A stretch of 64,000 bases of DNA from MSPOR6 sp964652195 (GTDB taxonomy: Bacteria > Poribacteria > WGA-4E > WGA-3G). The stretch is from NCBI GenBank assembly GCA_964652195.1, contig CAZZBB010000037.1, positions 1 through 64,000 on the forward strand. The letters run 5' to 3'. Made by a program: the position numbers and the translations under genes. Under the pieces are notes generated by a model. It was not told where the DNA came from. It saw only the letters and a list, made by a program, of their open reading frames with translations, and did no database searches. Within the stretch, counting starts at the first letter, position 1. Each line of letters begins with the position of its first letter. Positions 1 through 8,087 of the stretch are shown one piece after another.

Positions 1-1781
1 AGGGATGCTCCGTTAATTGTAAGTATGATTTCCGTTGAAGTACCAGAAGCAAGAGACACAGAAGATTGACTCAATGTAGACGTTACATTCCCAGATGAAG
101 ATAAACTAATTGTATCATCTGTATTACCAGTATTTGTAACAGTGAATTTATAACTGACACTATCACCTGCGTCAGATGTTTCAGATGTCAGATCGCCTAC
201 ACCTACCAAATTAACACCATAAACTGAAAGGATTGATGTTGTCGTTGATATTTCTGCTGTCTTGGCTAAATCACCTTGTGATGTAGCAGTAACCTTTACA
301 GAATAATCCCCCGCTTTAGTCAATGCTGAACCAGGGATTGTTAAGGTGATGTCCTTTGAAGTTCCATAAGATAATGAAACAGTTGTCTGGCTTAATGTTC
401 CAGAGATATCCCCTGAGATGGATAAATCAATTATATCATCTGTATTCCCTGTGTTTGATAATGAAAACTTGTACCTAACACCATCGCTTGCGTCAAATGT
501 TTCAGATGTCAGATCCCCAATTCCATCTATAGTGACATCATAGATAGGCAGTACAATTGTATTTGTAGTGATTTCAGCCTTCATCAATGCATCATGTTGA
601 GAGATTGCAGTGATTTTTACTTCATAATTACCTGCCTTGGAAAGTGATTCAACTGGAATGGTAACATTTATTTCCTTAGAACTACCTGATTCAAGAATTG
701 CTGTGTTACTACTCAATGTAGCGGAAATATCACCCGATGTTAATAGAATAATAGTGTCCTGAGTATTACCTGTATTCCTTATACGGACTGTGTAATTCAC
801 ATCTGTGCTTACATCTGCTATTTCCTGAATCAAATCACCGATACCTTGAATTGCTACACCATACACAGCTTTAATTGTTGTAATCGTAGTAATTTCCGCA
901 GTTTTCGTTGTATCCCCTTTGGAGGTAGCAGTTACCTTGATGGGATAAATACTTGGTTTTGAGAGTAAATCCCCTGAAGCGATGAAGATGACATCAGTTG
1001 TTTCTCCTGGATCAAGTGTTATTTCTAACTGAGATGTTGGAATATCTTGAGAATTTACTTTCTTAAATGAACCAAGAAAAGATCCACCAATTCCGACCTC
1101 AGCAGATGAACCGAGTAATATTGTATCCTCAATATTACCTGTGTTGGTTACCTTCAGTATGTATTCTACACCAGTATTTGCATCTGTAGTTTCTTTAGTT
1201 GTATCCACAGATGTTAATGATACACCATGTGTGACTTCCTCTGAAGTTGATGCTTGTGTATAAATATAATCATCAGCAGGATTAAAATTTCCATTAGATG
1301 CATTTCCTGCTGTATAGAATGTAATTTGCCCTACATTAGAAGCAGGTGCAGTCCATTTAAAGTGCCAACTATTAGAGTTCTTTTTCCCAGCAGAATTCCC
1401 ATTAGATGTATGTTTGATATATTGTCGTTTATCGTTTCCTGTGACTTGTGTATTATTATCTGTTTTAGAGAATGTTCCAGCACGGGTGTTATTACTATTG
1501 AGTGCGGTCATCTCAAACCCCCATTTGGATTGACCGGATCGTGTTAATTCAACAATAATATCATAGACCATACCTGGTGTATAAGTTTCAGGAACTGTCA
1601 ATTCTAATGAACCCCCTGCAGAATTTAACGATTTACCCAAATGGCAACCAGCAGTAGCACAGGTAAGTTCATCTGGTCCACCAGTCCTTCCATCTGGGGG
1701 TCCAGCTGAATAAGCAAAAACATTACTATTTGCAATGAATGAGAATAGCAGTAAGAGAGAAAAAGAGTATATGTATTTCAT
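1..1781 (-). CDS. Exported Reeler-like (choice-of-anchor V) protein with CARDB-type repeats, C-terminus beyond the left edge
   Basis: The frame is open from ATG 1781 to the window edge (593 codons seen). Residues 1-23 form a signal peptide. Residues 24-180 carry the PPDGRTG...C41-x4-C46-H47 signature and a beta-rich body ending TFYTAGNASNGN, which I recognise as the choice-of-anchor V (Reeler-like) domain of secreted bacterial proteins. From residue 186 there are four Ig-like repeats of about 100-120 residues, each with a core like NTGNTDDTI, typical of CARDB/NEW3-type surface repeats; the fourth runs off the edge. The C-terminus, where an anchor or sorting signal would lie, is missing. A GGAG sits about 12 bases before the start, so initiation may be weak. 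Likely a surface or matrix protein; the ligand is unknown. The CX4CH motif resembles a haem site, but its spacing is not the usual CXXCH. Confidence 0.8.
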   Translation of the reverse strand, partial: MKYIYSFSLLLLFSFIANSNVFAYSAGPPDGRTGGPDELTCATAGCHLGKSLNSAGGSLELTVPETYTPGMVYDIIVELTRSGQSKWGFEMTALNSNNTRAGTFSKTDNNTQVTGNDKRQYIKHTSNGNSAGKKNSNSWHFKWTAPASNVGQITFYTAGNASNGNFNPADDYIYTQASTSEEVTHGVSLTSVDTTKETTDANTGVEYILKVTNTGNIEDTILLGSSAEVGIGGSFLGSFKKVNSQDIPTSQLEITLDPGETTDVIFIASGDLLSKPSIYPIKVTATSKGDTTKTAEITTITTIKAVYGVAIQGIGDLIQEIADVSTDVNYTVRIRNTGNTQDTIILLTSGDISATLSSNTAILESGSSKEINVTIPVESLSKAGNYEVKITAISQHDALMKAEITTNTIVLPIYDVTIDGIGDLTSETFDASDGVRYKFSLSNTGNTDDIIDLSISGDISGTLSQTTVSLSYGTSKDITLTIPGSALTKAGDYSVKVTATSQGDLAKTAEISTTTSILSVYGVNLVGVGDLTSETSDAGDSVSYKFTVTNTGNTDDTISLSSSGNVTSTLSQSSVSLASGTSTEIILTINGAS

Positions 1782-1812
1782 AGAATAGATGAGCTCCCTT
1801 CACATAAACGTA

Positions 1813-1882
1813 AAAAACGCCCCACCGCCGACGCTAATCGGTATAGATTTGCAGTCGGATAACCGGCAGTCGGGGCGTTTTT
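1813..1882 (-). terminator. Rho-independent terminator after the cohesin/spondin gene
   Basis: AAAAACGCCCC (1813-1823) pairs perfectly with GGGGCGTTTTT (1872-1882), an 11-bp stem closing a 48-base loop that can pair further internally. On the minus strand it ends in a T tract. It lies 25 bases past the stop codon of the upstream gene and 30 bases before the next start, so it should insulate the two exported-protein genes. The stem also has T-rich ends in the other direction. Confidence 0.8.
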
Positions 1883-1906
1883 ATTATTTGAGTTTAAATA
1901 CTAATC

Positions 1907-4210
1907 TTACTTCAATATTACCATACGACGGGTAGCAGAGAAGTTGTTTGTTTGGAGTGTATAGAAATAAATACCACTCGAAACAGCTTCACCAGCGTCG
2001 TTTTTTCCATCCCAATAAGCCGCAGTCGAAGGTTGCATGTATGAACCTACTAACTGGTGACCTAAGTCAATTGAACGTACATTGTGTCCAGAAACATTAA
2101 ATATTGAGATTGATACATTGGAATCCTTACTCAATTGATATGGAATCCAAGTTTCTGGGTTGAACGGATTTGGGAAGTTCTGTCCAAGAATAGTTTCTTG
2201 TGGACGGACATCACCAACCCGTAATTGTACTGTGAGATAAGCTTTATGGATATCTGAAGTTTGAACTGTTCGTTGGAATGGCCCGGATACAATTGTATTC
2301 TCTTGATTAAGCAGAGAGATCTCAATTTTATCGCCAGCTTCAACAACACTCTTACGATTCAAGTTTGCCCAAACAGCAGAGACACTTCCATCTTCACCTG
2401 TGACTTTTTCTGTAGCAATAGTTCCAGTACGAAGATTCTTAGCAACTACTGTATATGACATTCCAGGATGCATATCTTTCAATTCACTTGAAACAACAAA
2501 TGCCCAAGCATTTTTCAGTATAGAAATAGTTGGTGCAGCAGCTGCTTCCATCTCTTCGGCACCATCATCCATCGCTGCAGGTGTTTCATTTGTCCATGCA
2601 TTACCGGAGAATGTCACCATTCCACCTTCAAGTGTATTAACAATATAACCTTGTCCACCTTCAATTCCGAAACCATCATCTTCTTCAACGACGACATAAC
2701 CGACGAAACTTTGTGATGCAGGATCTAATTTGATAACAACTGTTGCGCCAACTAATTCTGCAAGAGATTTTGCTGTATAAGGTTCGGTTGGCATTAAGGG
2801 AACAGAAATCATATTCAAACCAGCTTCAAGCATAACATCATAGGTTGGTAAAACAGGCTCTGGTTCTGGTTCTGGTTCAGGTACATAAGGTTCGATCATA
2901 AGTGTTGCAGTGGGTTCAGTCCATCCGAATGATGCTGCGACCTGCCCAACACCCATAATTCCGGCATGAGGTGTGATGACTCCACCTTCTGTAGGAACAC
3001 GTGCATTACTACCTTCAGGATCTTCATCCGCACTTACACCTACTGGTCCAGGGATATCTGATGCACGTTCAGTATTCTGTTCGCTACCTGCGTCATAAGA
3101 CATTAAATCAAGAGTGGTTGTTATAGGCATACCTGCTTCATCGTAAAGAGCGACATCGGTAACACCAATAAATGCATCATTTGTTGAGACTAACATAGTA
3201 GCAAATGAAAGAGCTGAATTTATAGCATCTGCGGAAACCATTACAGTAACAGATGTTCCTGGTAACACCAATCCTTCTCCCATAACAGGTGTAGCACCAG
3301 CAGCAGCTGCAATTGCAGCGAGTCCTGATGTATCGCCACCTTCAGCAAGTAAGACCAATGCTTGAGATGCTGGTTCCCCAACAGTATATATTCTTGCACC
3401 AGCAGGATGTGATGCGAATATGGGAGGTGAGAAGATTTGACCACCTACTCCTGGTTCGCCAGATGTAAGGTTTGTAAGGGTAAGCTTAAAAACTTGTGGA
3501 TCGGGAACAACCGGAGGTGTAGGATCTTCTACTGGAGCTGAAGGATCTTCTACTGGAGGTGTAGGATCTGCCACTGTGGGTTCTTCTGTTGTGGGTTCTT
3601 CTGTTGTGGGTTCTTCTGTTGTAGGTTCTTCTGTTGTGGGTTCCTCAGTAGTAGGTTCTTCTGTTGTAGGTTCTTCTGTTGTAGGTTCCTCAGTAGTGGG
3701 TTCTTCCACGACAGGTACTGTAATTTCGCCATCTGCAGTTATGACTTCCAATTCATTTGCCCCAGCATCAGAGATAACAACACCTGACAAAGTGATAGCA
3801 GATGCTTTTACTTCAAGTACCTTAAATGTTACAGAAGCAAGTGTACCATCTCCACTTGCTGTTCCTGCTCCAATTGAAGTTCCACCTACTGTTACGTTCG
3901 AATCACCAGGTTTAATTACTGGGAAGAATGTACCTGCAAGCGGATCACCGGGAAGATAATCACCCTTTGCAGCGGAAACATATTCAAGGGCAGTATTATC
4001 ATAATTAACCGTTGCTTGCCCACCGGCTACGCCTTCACCACCAGCAATATTAATATTAATGGTAAGTTCTTCGCCAACAGCAGGGGATTCTTGGGTAGCG
4101 GGGTCGATAGATACGGTAGCTGCACCATAACTATACGCTGTAATTCCAAAACACATTATAACAGCCAATAGGGAAAACAGTATACTCCTATTGTTAAGCT
4201 GAATATTCAT
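1907..4210 (-). CDS. Secreted cohesin-like / Spondin_N / FlgD-like (T9SS-type) multidomain protein
   Basis: 767 residues. A signal peptide covers about 1-30. A cohesin-like domain spans about 31-165 (GGQATVNYDNTALEYVS, then DGTLASVTFKV). A Pro-Thr-Glu linker of nine EEPTT-type units follows at about 169-213. Residues about 240-440 match the bacterial Spondin_N fold (LTNLTSGEPG, FSPPIFASHPAGA, VGEPASQAL, NDAFIGVTDVAL, YDAGSEQNTE, IPGP). After a PEPEPEP hinge comes a domain starting LNMISVPLMP. The last ~95 residues (ILGQNFPNPFNPETWIPYQL through SGIYFYTL) are the FlgD/T9SS-like C-terminal domain common in Poribacteria exported proteins. AAGGAG precedes the ATG. Inferred role: extracellular matrix or adhesion protein. 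The linker is encoded by imperfect 15-bp tandem repeats, so its length may vary between strains. Confidence 0.85.
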   Translation of the reverse strand: MNIQLNNRSILFSLLAVIMCFGITAYSYGAATVSIDPATQESPAVGEELTININIAGGEGVAGGQATVNYDNTALEYVSAAKGDYLPGDPLAGTFFPVIKPGDSNVTVGGTSIGAGTASGDGTLASVTFKVLEVKASAITLSGVVISDAGANELEVITADGEITVPVVEEPTTEEPTTEEPTTEEPTTEEPTTEEPTTEEPTTEEPTTEEPTVADPTPPVEDPSAPVEDPTPPVVPDPQVFKLTLTNLTSGEPGVGGQIFSPPIFASHPAGARIYTVGEPASQALVLLAEGGDTSGLAAIAAAAGATPVMGEGLVLPGTSVTVMVSADAINSALSFATMLVSTNDAFIGVTDVALYDEAGMPITTTLDLMSYDAGSEQNTERASDIPGPVGVSADEDPEGSNARVPTEGGVITPHAGIMGVGQVAASFGWTEPTATLMIEPYVPEPEPEPEPVLPTYDVMLEAGLNMISVPLMPTEPYTAKSLAELVGATVVIKLDPASQSFVGYVVVEEDDGFGIEGGQGYIVNTLEGGMVTFSGNAWTNETPAAMDDGAEEMEAAAAPTISILKNAWAFVVSSELKDMHPGMSYTVVAKNLRTGTIATEKVTGEDGSVSAVWANLNRKSVVEAGDKIEISLLNQENTIVSGPFQRTVQTSDIHKAYLTVQLRVGDVRPQETILGQNFPNPFNPETWIPYQLSKDSNVSISIFNVSGHNVRSIDLGHQLVGSYMQPSTAAYWDGKNDAGEAVSSGIYFYTLQTNNFSATRRMVILK

Positions 4211-4538
4211 AAAAAACTCCTTAAAAAATCATTAACATTGTAATTAACTCTACCAATACGATACAGGTCTAAGTCTCTTAACCTTAAGAGGAGAAGTATC
4301 ACTGAGAGACTAAATTCACGATTCTTCTTAACGTGCTGCATACATTTTCATAAGCAAGACGTAACGTGACTTAGATATATTCTGACTAAACTATCATCAC
4401 CTGACTAAGGTATTTAATAACAAGTTTATCTATAAGTATAAACGTTGTCAAGTCAATTTCGTTTTCAAATGATGAATCTTGTGAAATTCGGGTTAAACTT
4501 TGGTGTAATTATAACATACAACTCTGAATTTACGCAAA
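4211..4538. other. Gene-free leader region with mutually exclusive inverted repeats
   Basis: No coding frame is convincing here. CTCTTAA (4275-4281) pairs with TTAAGAG (4284-4290). The overlapping AGTCTCT (4272-4278) could instead pair with AGAGACT (4305-4311). The two hairpins exclude each other and would lie in the 5' leader of the 767-residue exported protein. No riboswitch family was recognised. The rest is AT-rich with no visible signal. Confidence 0.4.
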
Positions 4539-5183
4539 TTAAATCTGCTCCTTTTCAGCTATACGTGGTGCAAGCTGATTCCAAGTTTCACCTAATTCTG
4601 ATACGGCTTTAAATACTGGATAGAGCGACCCCCACATTGTTTCACGTGCATCAATTGCCTTCTGTTTATTTTCATCCTTGAGTGCAGTCATTAATTGTTC
4701 TCCCATCTCCTTTTGTACTTTAGCACAAGTTTCCACAAGTTCAGCAAGGCTATCTGCAGCATGTATCTGACGAGAAACCAATTCAGATACAGTTACCTGT
4801 ATATCAGGTTCTACATCATAGGCACTTGGTGGAGCATAATTATGTGGAAGTCGTTCACCTTCATCATTCCTGGGTGTATGTGTCGGATGAATATGAGGTG
4901 TTACTGAAAGATACATGGTCATTGGTTCATCCCCAAGGACACGTACTTTATGTGGTTGATCTGCTAAAGCGATACACATTTGTCCTGGTCCTAATTCCTC
5001 TGTTTCACCATCTATTTCAAACTCCACACAGCCTTCCAAAATTAAGAATATTTCATGACCAAGATCGTGGCTATGAAGTTGGGCAGATTGTCCAGGATCC
5101 ATCTTTAAAAAACGTGAGCGGATTTGTGGTGTAACAAGAACATTCTTTATATCTTTACGAAAATCATATACAGGAAATCCCAT
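4539..5183 (-). CDS. Cupin-domain protein
   Basis: A cupin_2 barrel occupies roughly the first 100 residues. The metal-site pattern HSHDLGHE...E (motif 1) is followed by PGQMCIALADQPHKV (motif 2). The C-terminal ~100 residues are helical and unassigned. A frame extends to a TTG at 5195, but GGAG at 5190-5193 lies inside that extension and is ideally spaced (6 bases) for ATG 5183, so I start there (214 residues). Function beyond metal-dependent small-molecule binding or oxidation is unknown. The gene is divergent from hisZ across a 640-base regulatory gap. Confidence 0.75.
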   Translation of the reverse strand: MGFPVYDFRKDIKNVLVTPQIRSRFLKMDPGQSAQLHSHDLGHEIFLILEGCVEFEIDGETEELGPGQMCIALADQPHKVRVLGDEPMTMYLSVTPHIHPTHTPRNDEGERLPHNYAPPSAYDVEPDIQVTVSELVSRQIHAADSLAELVETCAKVQKEMGEQLMTALKDENKQKAIDARETMWGSLYPVFKAVSELGETWNQLAPRIAEKEQI

Positions 5184-5316
5184 CATAAACTCCAAATCTA
5201 TAATTTTACAATCAATTTGACATGAACCTACTAATAAGTCAAATGAATTAATCTTGTTTGTCTCATTACCATAATTCCTTCGTCCTGAAGTAGTTTAGAG
5301 AATTATGAATACAATT

Positions 5317-5380
5317 CGGAATCCCTCCTACTCAAGAAGCTTATGTTTCAATTGACGTATATTGAGTAATAAGGGTTCCG
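5317..5380. repeat. Long imperfect inverted repeat
   Basis: CGGAA/CCCT and ACTCAA on the left arm (5317-5335) face TTGAGT and AGGG/TTCCG on the right arm (5362-5380), a 64-base stem-loop with bulges. There is no T tract on either side, so it is not an obvious terminator. It could be a small dispersed element or an RNA structure in the cupin leader. Confidence 0.45.
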
Positions 5381-5439
5381 TACCTAAAAGCCAAGTAGAT
5401 AAGGAGACTTTATATCTCAAGGTTACGGCAAAATAATTT

Positions 5440-5468
5440 TTGACATATACAATTTAATCTTGTATAAT
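5440..5468 (+). promoter_or_regulatory. Consensus sigma70 promoter for the hisZGS leader
   Basis: TTGACA (5440-5445), exactly 17 bases, then TATAAT (5463-5468): both hexamers are perfect. The predicted start near 5475 gives a leader of about 350 bases before hisZ, much longer than the other gaps here. Confidence 0.8.
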
Positions 5469-5504
5469 TTGATATGACGAAATAAATCTGACATAAATAT
5501 ACTT

Positions 5505-5549
5505 ATGAAAAGAATACTCTATATACATAATCATTCTGTCCATTCCTGA
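5505..5549 (+). CDS. Candidate histidine leader peptide (14 codons)
   Basis: ATG 5505 to TGA 5547-5549 encodes MKRILYIHNHSVHS, with three His codons (CAT at 5526, 5532 and 5541) among six consecutive codons. It begins about 30 bases after the predicted transcription start and lies upstream of a terminator hairpin in front of hisZ-hisG-hisS. No strong ribosome site is visible. The His density and position suggest a regulatory leader peptide, but a frame this short could arise by chance. Confidence 0.4.
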   Translation: MKRILYIHNHSVHS

Positions 5550-5623
5550 GTTGGGCGGATTAGAATGATGAAGTGATCATACATCATAGTGGACTAATTG
5601 CAAGAATAACTTGCTAACGATCC

Positions 5624-5701
5624 CCTGGTAAACTAACCGCTCTCCTACGTGCATTATATGCATTCGTAGAGAATAAGGAGCATCTGTTTACCGGGTTTTT
5701 T
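5624..5701 (+). terminator. Attenuator-like terminator in the hisZGS leader
   Basis: CC-T-GGTAAAC (5624-5633) pairs with GTTTACC-GGG (5686-5695), with one wobble, followed by six Ts (5696-5701). Inside the loop CTACG/CGTAG forms a second stem around a TGCA palindrome. It lies 122 bases before the hisZ start, in the direction of hisZ, with no complete gene between promoter and hairpin, so it most likely acts in attenuation. CTAACCGC (5633-5640) at its base can pair, with one bulge, with GCGGATTAG (5555-5563) just after the leader frame, a possible alternative structure. Confidence 0.7.
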
Positions 5702-5822
5702 GTTTAAATAAGGTATCTTTACTTCGGTATAGGAATTAATTGAAGAAAATGTAATATCTCCCATTTTCAGAATTATATAGAAGTAATGGAAAATAATACT
5801 GCTATTTTGAGGAGCAAAGTCT

Positions 5823-7265
5823 ATGGAGACGTTTATAAAACCGATTGGAACAAACGATTTTCTACCTGAACAGATGGTTCAACGAAATTATGTAGAAAAG
5901 ATAATTCGTGACACATTTGAAAGTTATGGGTTTTCACAGATTCAGACCCCTTTGTATGAATCATTTTCACTGTTATCTGCACAAGCGGGAGAAGAAATAC
6001 GACATAAGATGTTTACATTCGTTGGTCCTGATCGTGTTGACTATGCATTACGACCTGAACTAACTGCACCTGTATGTCGTATAATTGCAAATGGAGATTT
6101 AGATGATTATCCATATCCATATAAACTTTATTATATTGGACAATGTGTACGACACGAGCCAAAGATAAATGATGAGGACATTCGAAGAGAATTTCGGCAA
6201 GCAGGAATAGAACTAATTGGATCAGAATCTACTTTAGCTGATGCCGAGGTGATTACTATACCTGTCAAAATACTTGAGAAGTTAAATATAGACAAAACTC
6301 AATTGGTCATTGGAAATACTGGAATACTTCGACATTTATTAGAAAAATTGAATCTTGATCCAAAAGACCAGAGTGAAGTAATCTTGGATATAGATCATCT
6401 TTCACGAATTCGGATTGAGAATAGAAAAATGGATCTTGAGAATCTAAGTGATGAATTAAATATGCTTCGTCGTTCTCAAGGGTCAGATTATCAAGGTGAT
6501 TACAAGATTGATATTGATATCATACAAGATCTGTCAGAGAGTAATTCTGAAGAATGGAAGAGTAATCTACCAGCCATTGCTGAGGAAACCTATATTTCCA
6601 AGTGGAAACGTTATTACGATATATCCAAAGAGATGGCACAAAAATGTATTAATATCTCAAAAATTAATGGTGATAAAGATTCTGTTGTTGCTAATTACGG
6701 TAGAGAATTAGATAGCATATCTAAACAATCCTATATTGAATTAAACACATTGTGCAATTATCTGGAAAACAATGGTGTTGTAGACTATAAAATCAATTTG
6801 GGAATTACTCGTGGATTTGATTTCTATACGGGTACAGTCTTTCAAATTGAAGTTTCAGAGAAGAATTTAGCAATCTGTGGCGGTGGTAGATACGATAAAC
6901 TGATTCAAAGTTTTGGAGGGCAATCTCTACCAGGGGCAGGTTTCGCATTCCAATTTGATTTACTTGTAGAGACATTTTTAGATACAGATTGCAATAACAT
7001 TAGAACATCTAAAGACTATTTTATTAGTTCTATATCTGATGATTCATTAAGTTCTGTGAATAAGACTGCTGAATTAATTAGAAGACAAGATAAAACAGTA
7101 GAAATTGATTTAATGAATCGTACCTTTGAAGAACAACAAGAGTATGCGGCTAAATCAGAATTCGATTATATTATTCGAATAGATGCAGATCAATCAATCA
7201 CCCGAATTAACCTAAAAACCAAATCCGTCGAAAAGATAACTATAGAAGATCTTCAACTTATATAA
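5823..7265 (+). CDS. hisZ: ATP phosphoribosyltransferase regulatory subunit HisZ
   Basis: 480 residues with a class II HisRS-like core: GTNDFLPEQM at the N-terminus, YALRPELTAPVCR, ITRGFDFYTGTVF and CGGGRYDKL. The motif 2 region (VRHEPKINDEDIRREF) lacks the PQKGRYRQF form of a true synthetase, while a bona fide hisS lies two genes downstream, so this copy is the HisZ partner of HisG. A degenerate anticodon-binding-like tail follows from about residue 385. HisZ and short-form HisG together catalyse the first step of histidine biosynthesis and mediate feedback by histidine. GAGGAG sits 8 bases before the ATG. It is the first gene of the operon. Confidence 0.85.
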   Translation: METFIKPIGTNDFLPEQMVQRNYVEKIIRDTFESYGFSQIQTPLYESFSLLSAQAGEEIRHKMFTFVGPDRVDYALRPELTAPVCRIIANGDLDDYPYPYKLYYIGQCVRHEPKINDEDIRREFRQAGIELIGSESTLADAEVITIPVKILEKLNIDKTQLVIGNTGILRHLLEKLNLDPKDQSEVILDIDHLSRIRIENRKMDLENLSDELNMLRRSQGSDYQGDYKIDIDIIQDLSESNSEEWKSNLPAIAEETYISKWKRYYDISKEMAQKCINISKINGDKDSVVANYGRELDSISKQSYIELNTLCNYLENNGVVDYKINLGITRGFDFYTGTVFQIEVSEKNLAICGGGRYDKLIQSFGGQSLPGAGFAFQFDLLVETFLDTDCNNIRTSKDYFISSISDDSLSSVNKTAELIRRQDKTVEIDLMNRTFEEQQEYAAKSEFDYIIRIDADQSITRINLKTKSVEKITIEDLQLI

Positions 7266-7304
7266 AACTATGCTGATATACTGAAACAGAAGGAATACTT
7301 TATT

Positions 7305-8075
7305 ATGCAAACAGAAAGGACTTTAAATTTACTTTTGCCGAAAGGTACAATACAGTCTGAAACACTTGAGATGTTTCAACGTGCTGGGTATGAAATTAAT
7401 GGCTATAAGTCAACTGATAGATCCTATCGTGCTTCCTTTAAAAATGATGAAGAAATCCAAATCAAGGTTTCTCGCCCCCAAGAAATTCCAGTTTATGTCG
7501 GTATGGACGATTTTTACGATTTAGGTATTACAGGACAGGATTGGGTGGAAGAAACTGATGCAAATGTTGAGGAAGTCTTACCATTGGATTACGGTTTTGT
7601 TAGTATCGTCTTGGCAGTGCGTGAAGAGAGAGATGATATAAAATCATTCAAGGATTTGGTGAATTTTGCTGATAGAAATATCAGAATTTCAACTGAGTAT
7701 TTGAATATATCCGAAAAATATATTCTTGAACAAACAGACAACAAAATAGCTCCGGCTATATTAACACCATGGAAACGTCTGAACACTCTTGGTACATATC
7801 AATCACCGATCATGTTAATGCTGTCCTTTGGTGCTACAGAAGGAAAACCGCCAGAGGAGGCAGATGCAATCATTGATAATTGTAGTTCAGCACGGACACT
7901 TAAAGCAAACAATCTAAAAATTGTTGAAGTTTTACGCGAATCTGAATCTTCATTAATTGCGAATCCTAAATCGTTAATGGATCCGTGGAAACGTGAAAAG
8001 ATTGAACAACTGAAGCAGACTCTTGAAAAAGGTATTCGTAGACGGAGAAGTCAAGGACTTCCTGGACATATATAA
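7305..8075 (+). CDS. hisG: ATP phosphoribosyltransferase catalytic subunit HisG (HisZ-dependent type)
   Basis: 256 residues, lacking the full C-terminal regulatory domain of long HisG, which fits the adjacent hisZ. It condenses ATP with PRPP to start histidine synthesis. Visible signatures are LLLPKGTIQ near the N-terminus, LGITGQDW at 73-80, and the PRPP-loop segment ADAIIDNCSSARTLKANNL at 186-204. The usual TGxTL of that loop reads SSARTL, an unusual substitution. AAGGA precedes the start. The gap to hisZ is 39 bases and to hisS 12 bases, so the three are surely cotranscribed. Confidence 0.88.
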   Translation: MQTERTLNLLLPKGTIQSETLEMFQRAGYEINGYKSTDRSYRASFKNDEEIQIKVSRPQEIPVYVGMDDFYDLGITGQDWVEETDANVEEVLPLDYGFVSIVLAVREERDDIKSFKDLVNFADRNIRISTEYLNISEKYILEQTDNKIAPAILTPWKRLNTLGTYQSPIMLMLSFGATEGKPPEEADAIIDNCSSARTLKANNLKIVEVLRESESSLIANPKSLMDPWKREKIEQLKQTLEKGIRRRRSQGLPGHI

Positions 8076-8087
8076 GGAGTAAGAATT

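Noticed and set aside
41..48. c-type cytochrome assignment of the left-edge protein from its CX4CH motif (protein residues 41-47)
   Set aside because: The usual haem site is CXXCH; the CH motif is part of the choice-of-anchor V signature and no other haem ligand pattern is seen.
1254..1547. A 97-residue Cys/Ile-rich plus-strand frame
   Set aside because: It lies wholly inside the minus-strand Reeler-like gene, which has a signal peptide and clear domain repeats.
3576..3959. A plus-strand frame with repeated VVGSS units
   Set aside because: It is the antisense shadow of the EEPTT linker of the 1907-4210 gene, with no start signals of its own.
5555..5700. T-box leader for the his genes
   Set aside because: No T-box sequence (TGG-ACCGCG type) or stem I signature could be found; the leader-peptide reading fits better.
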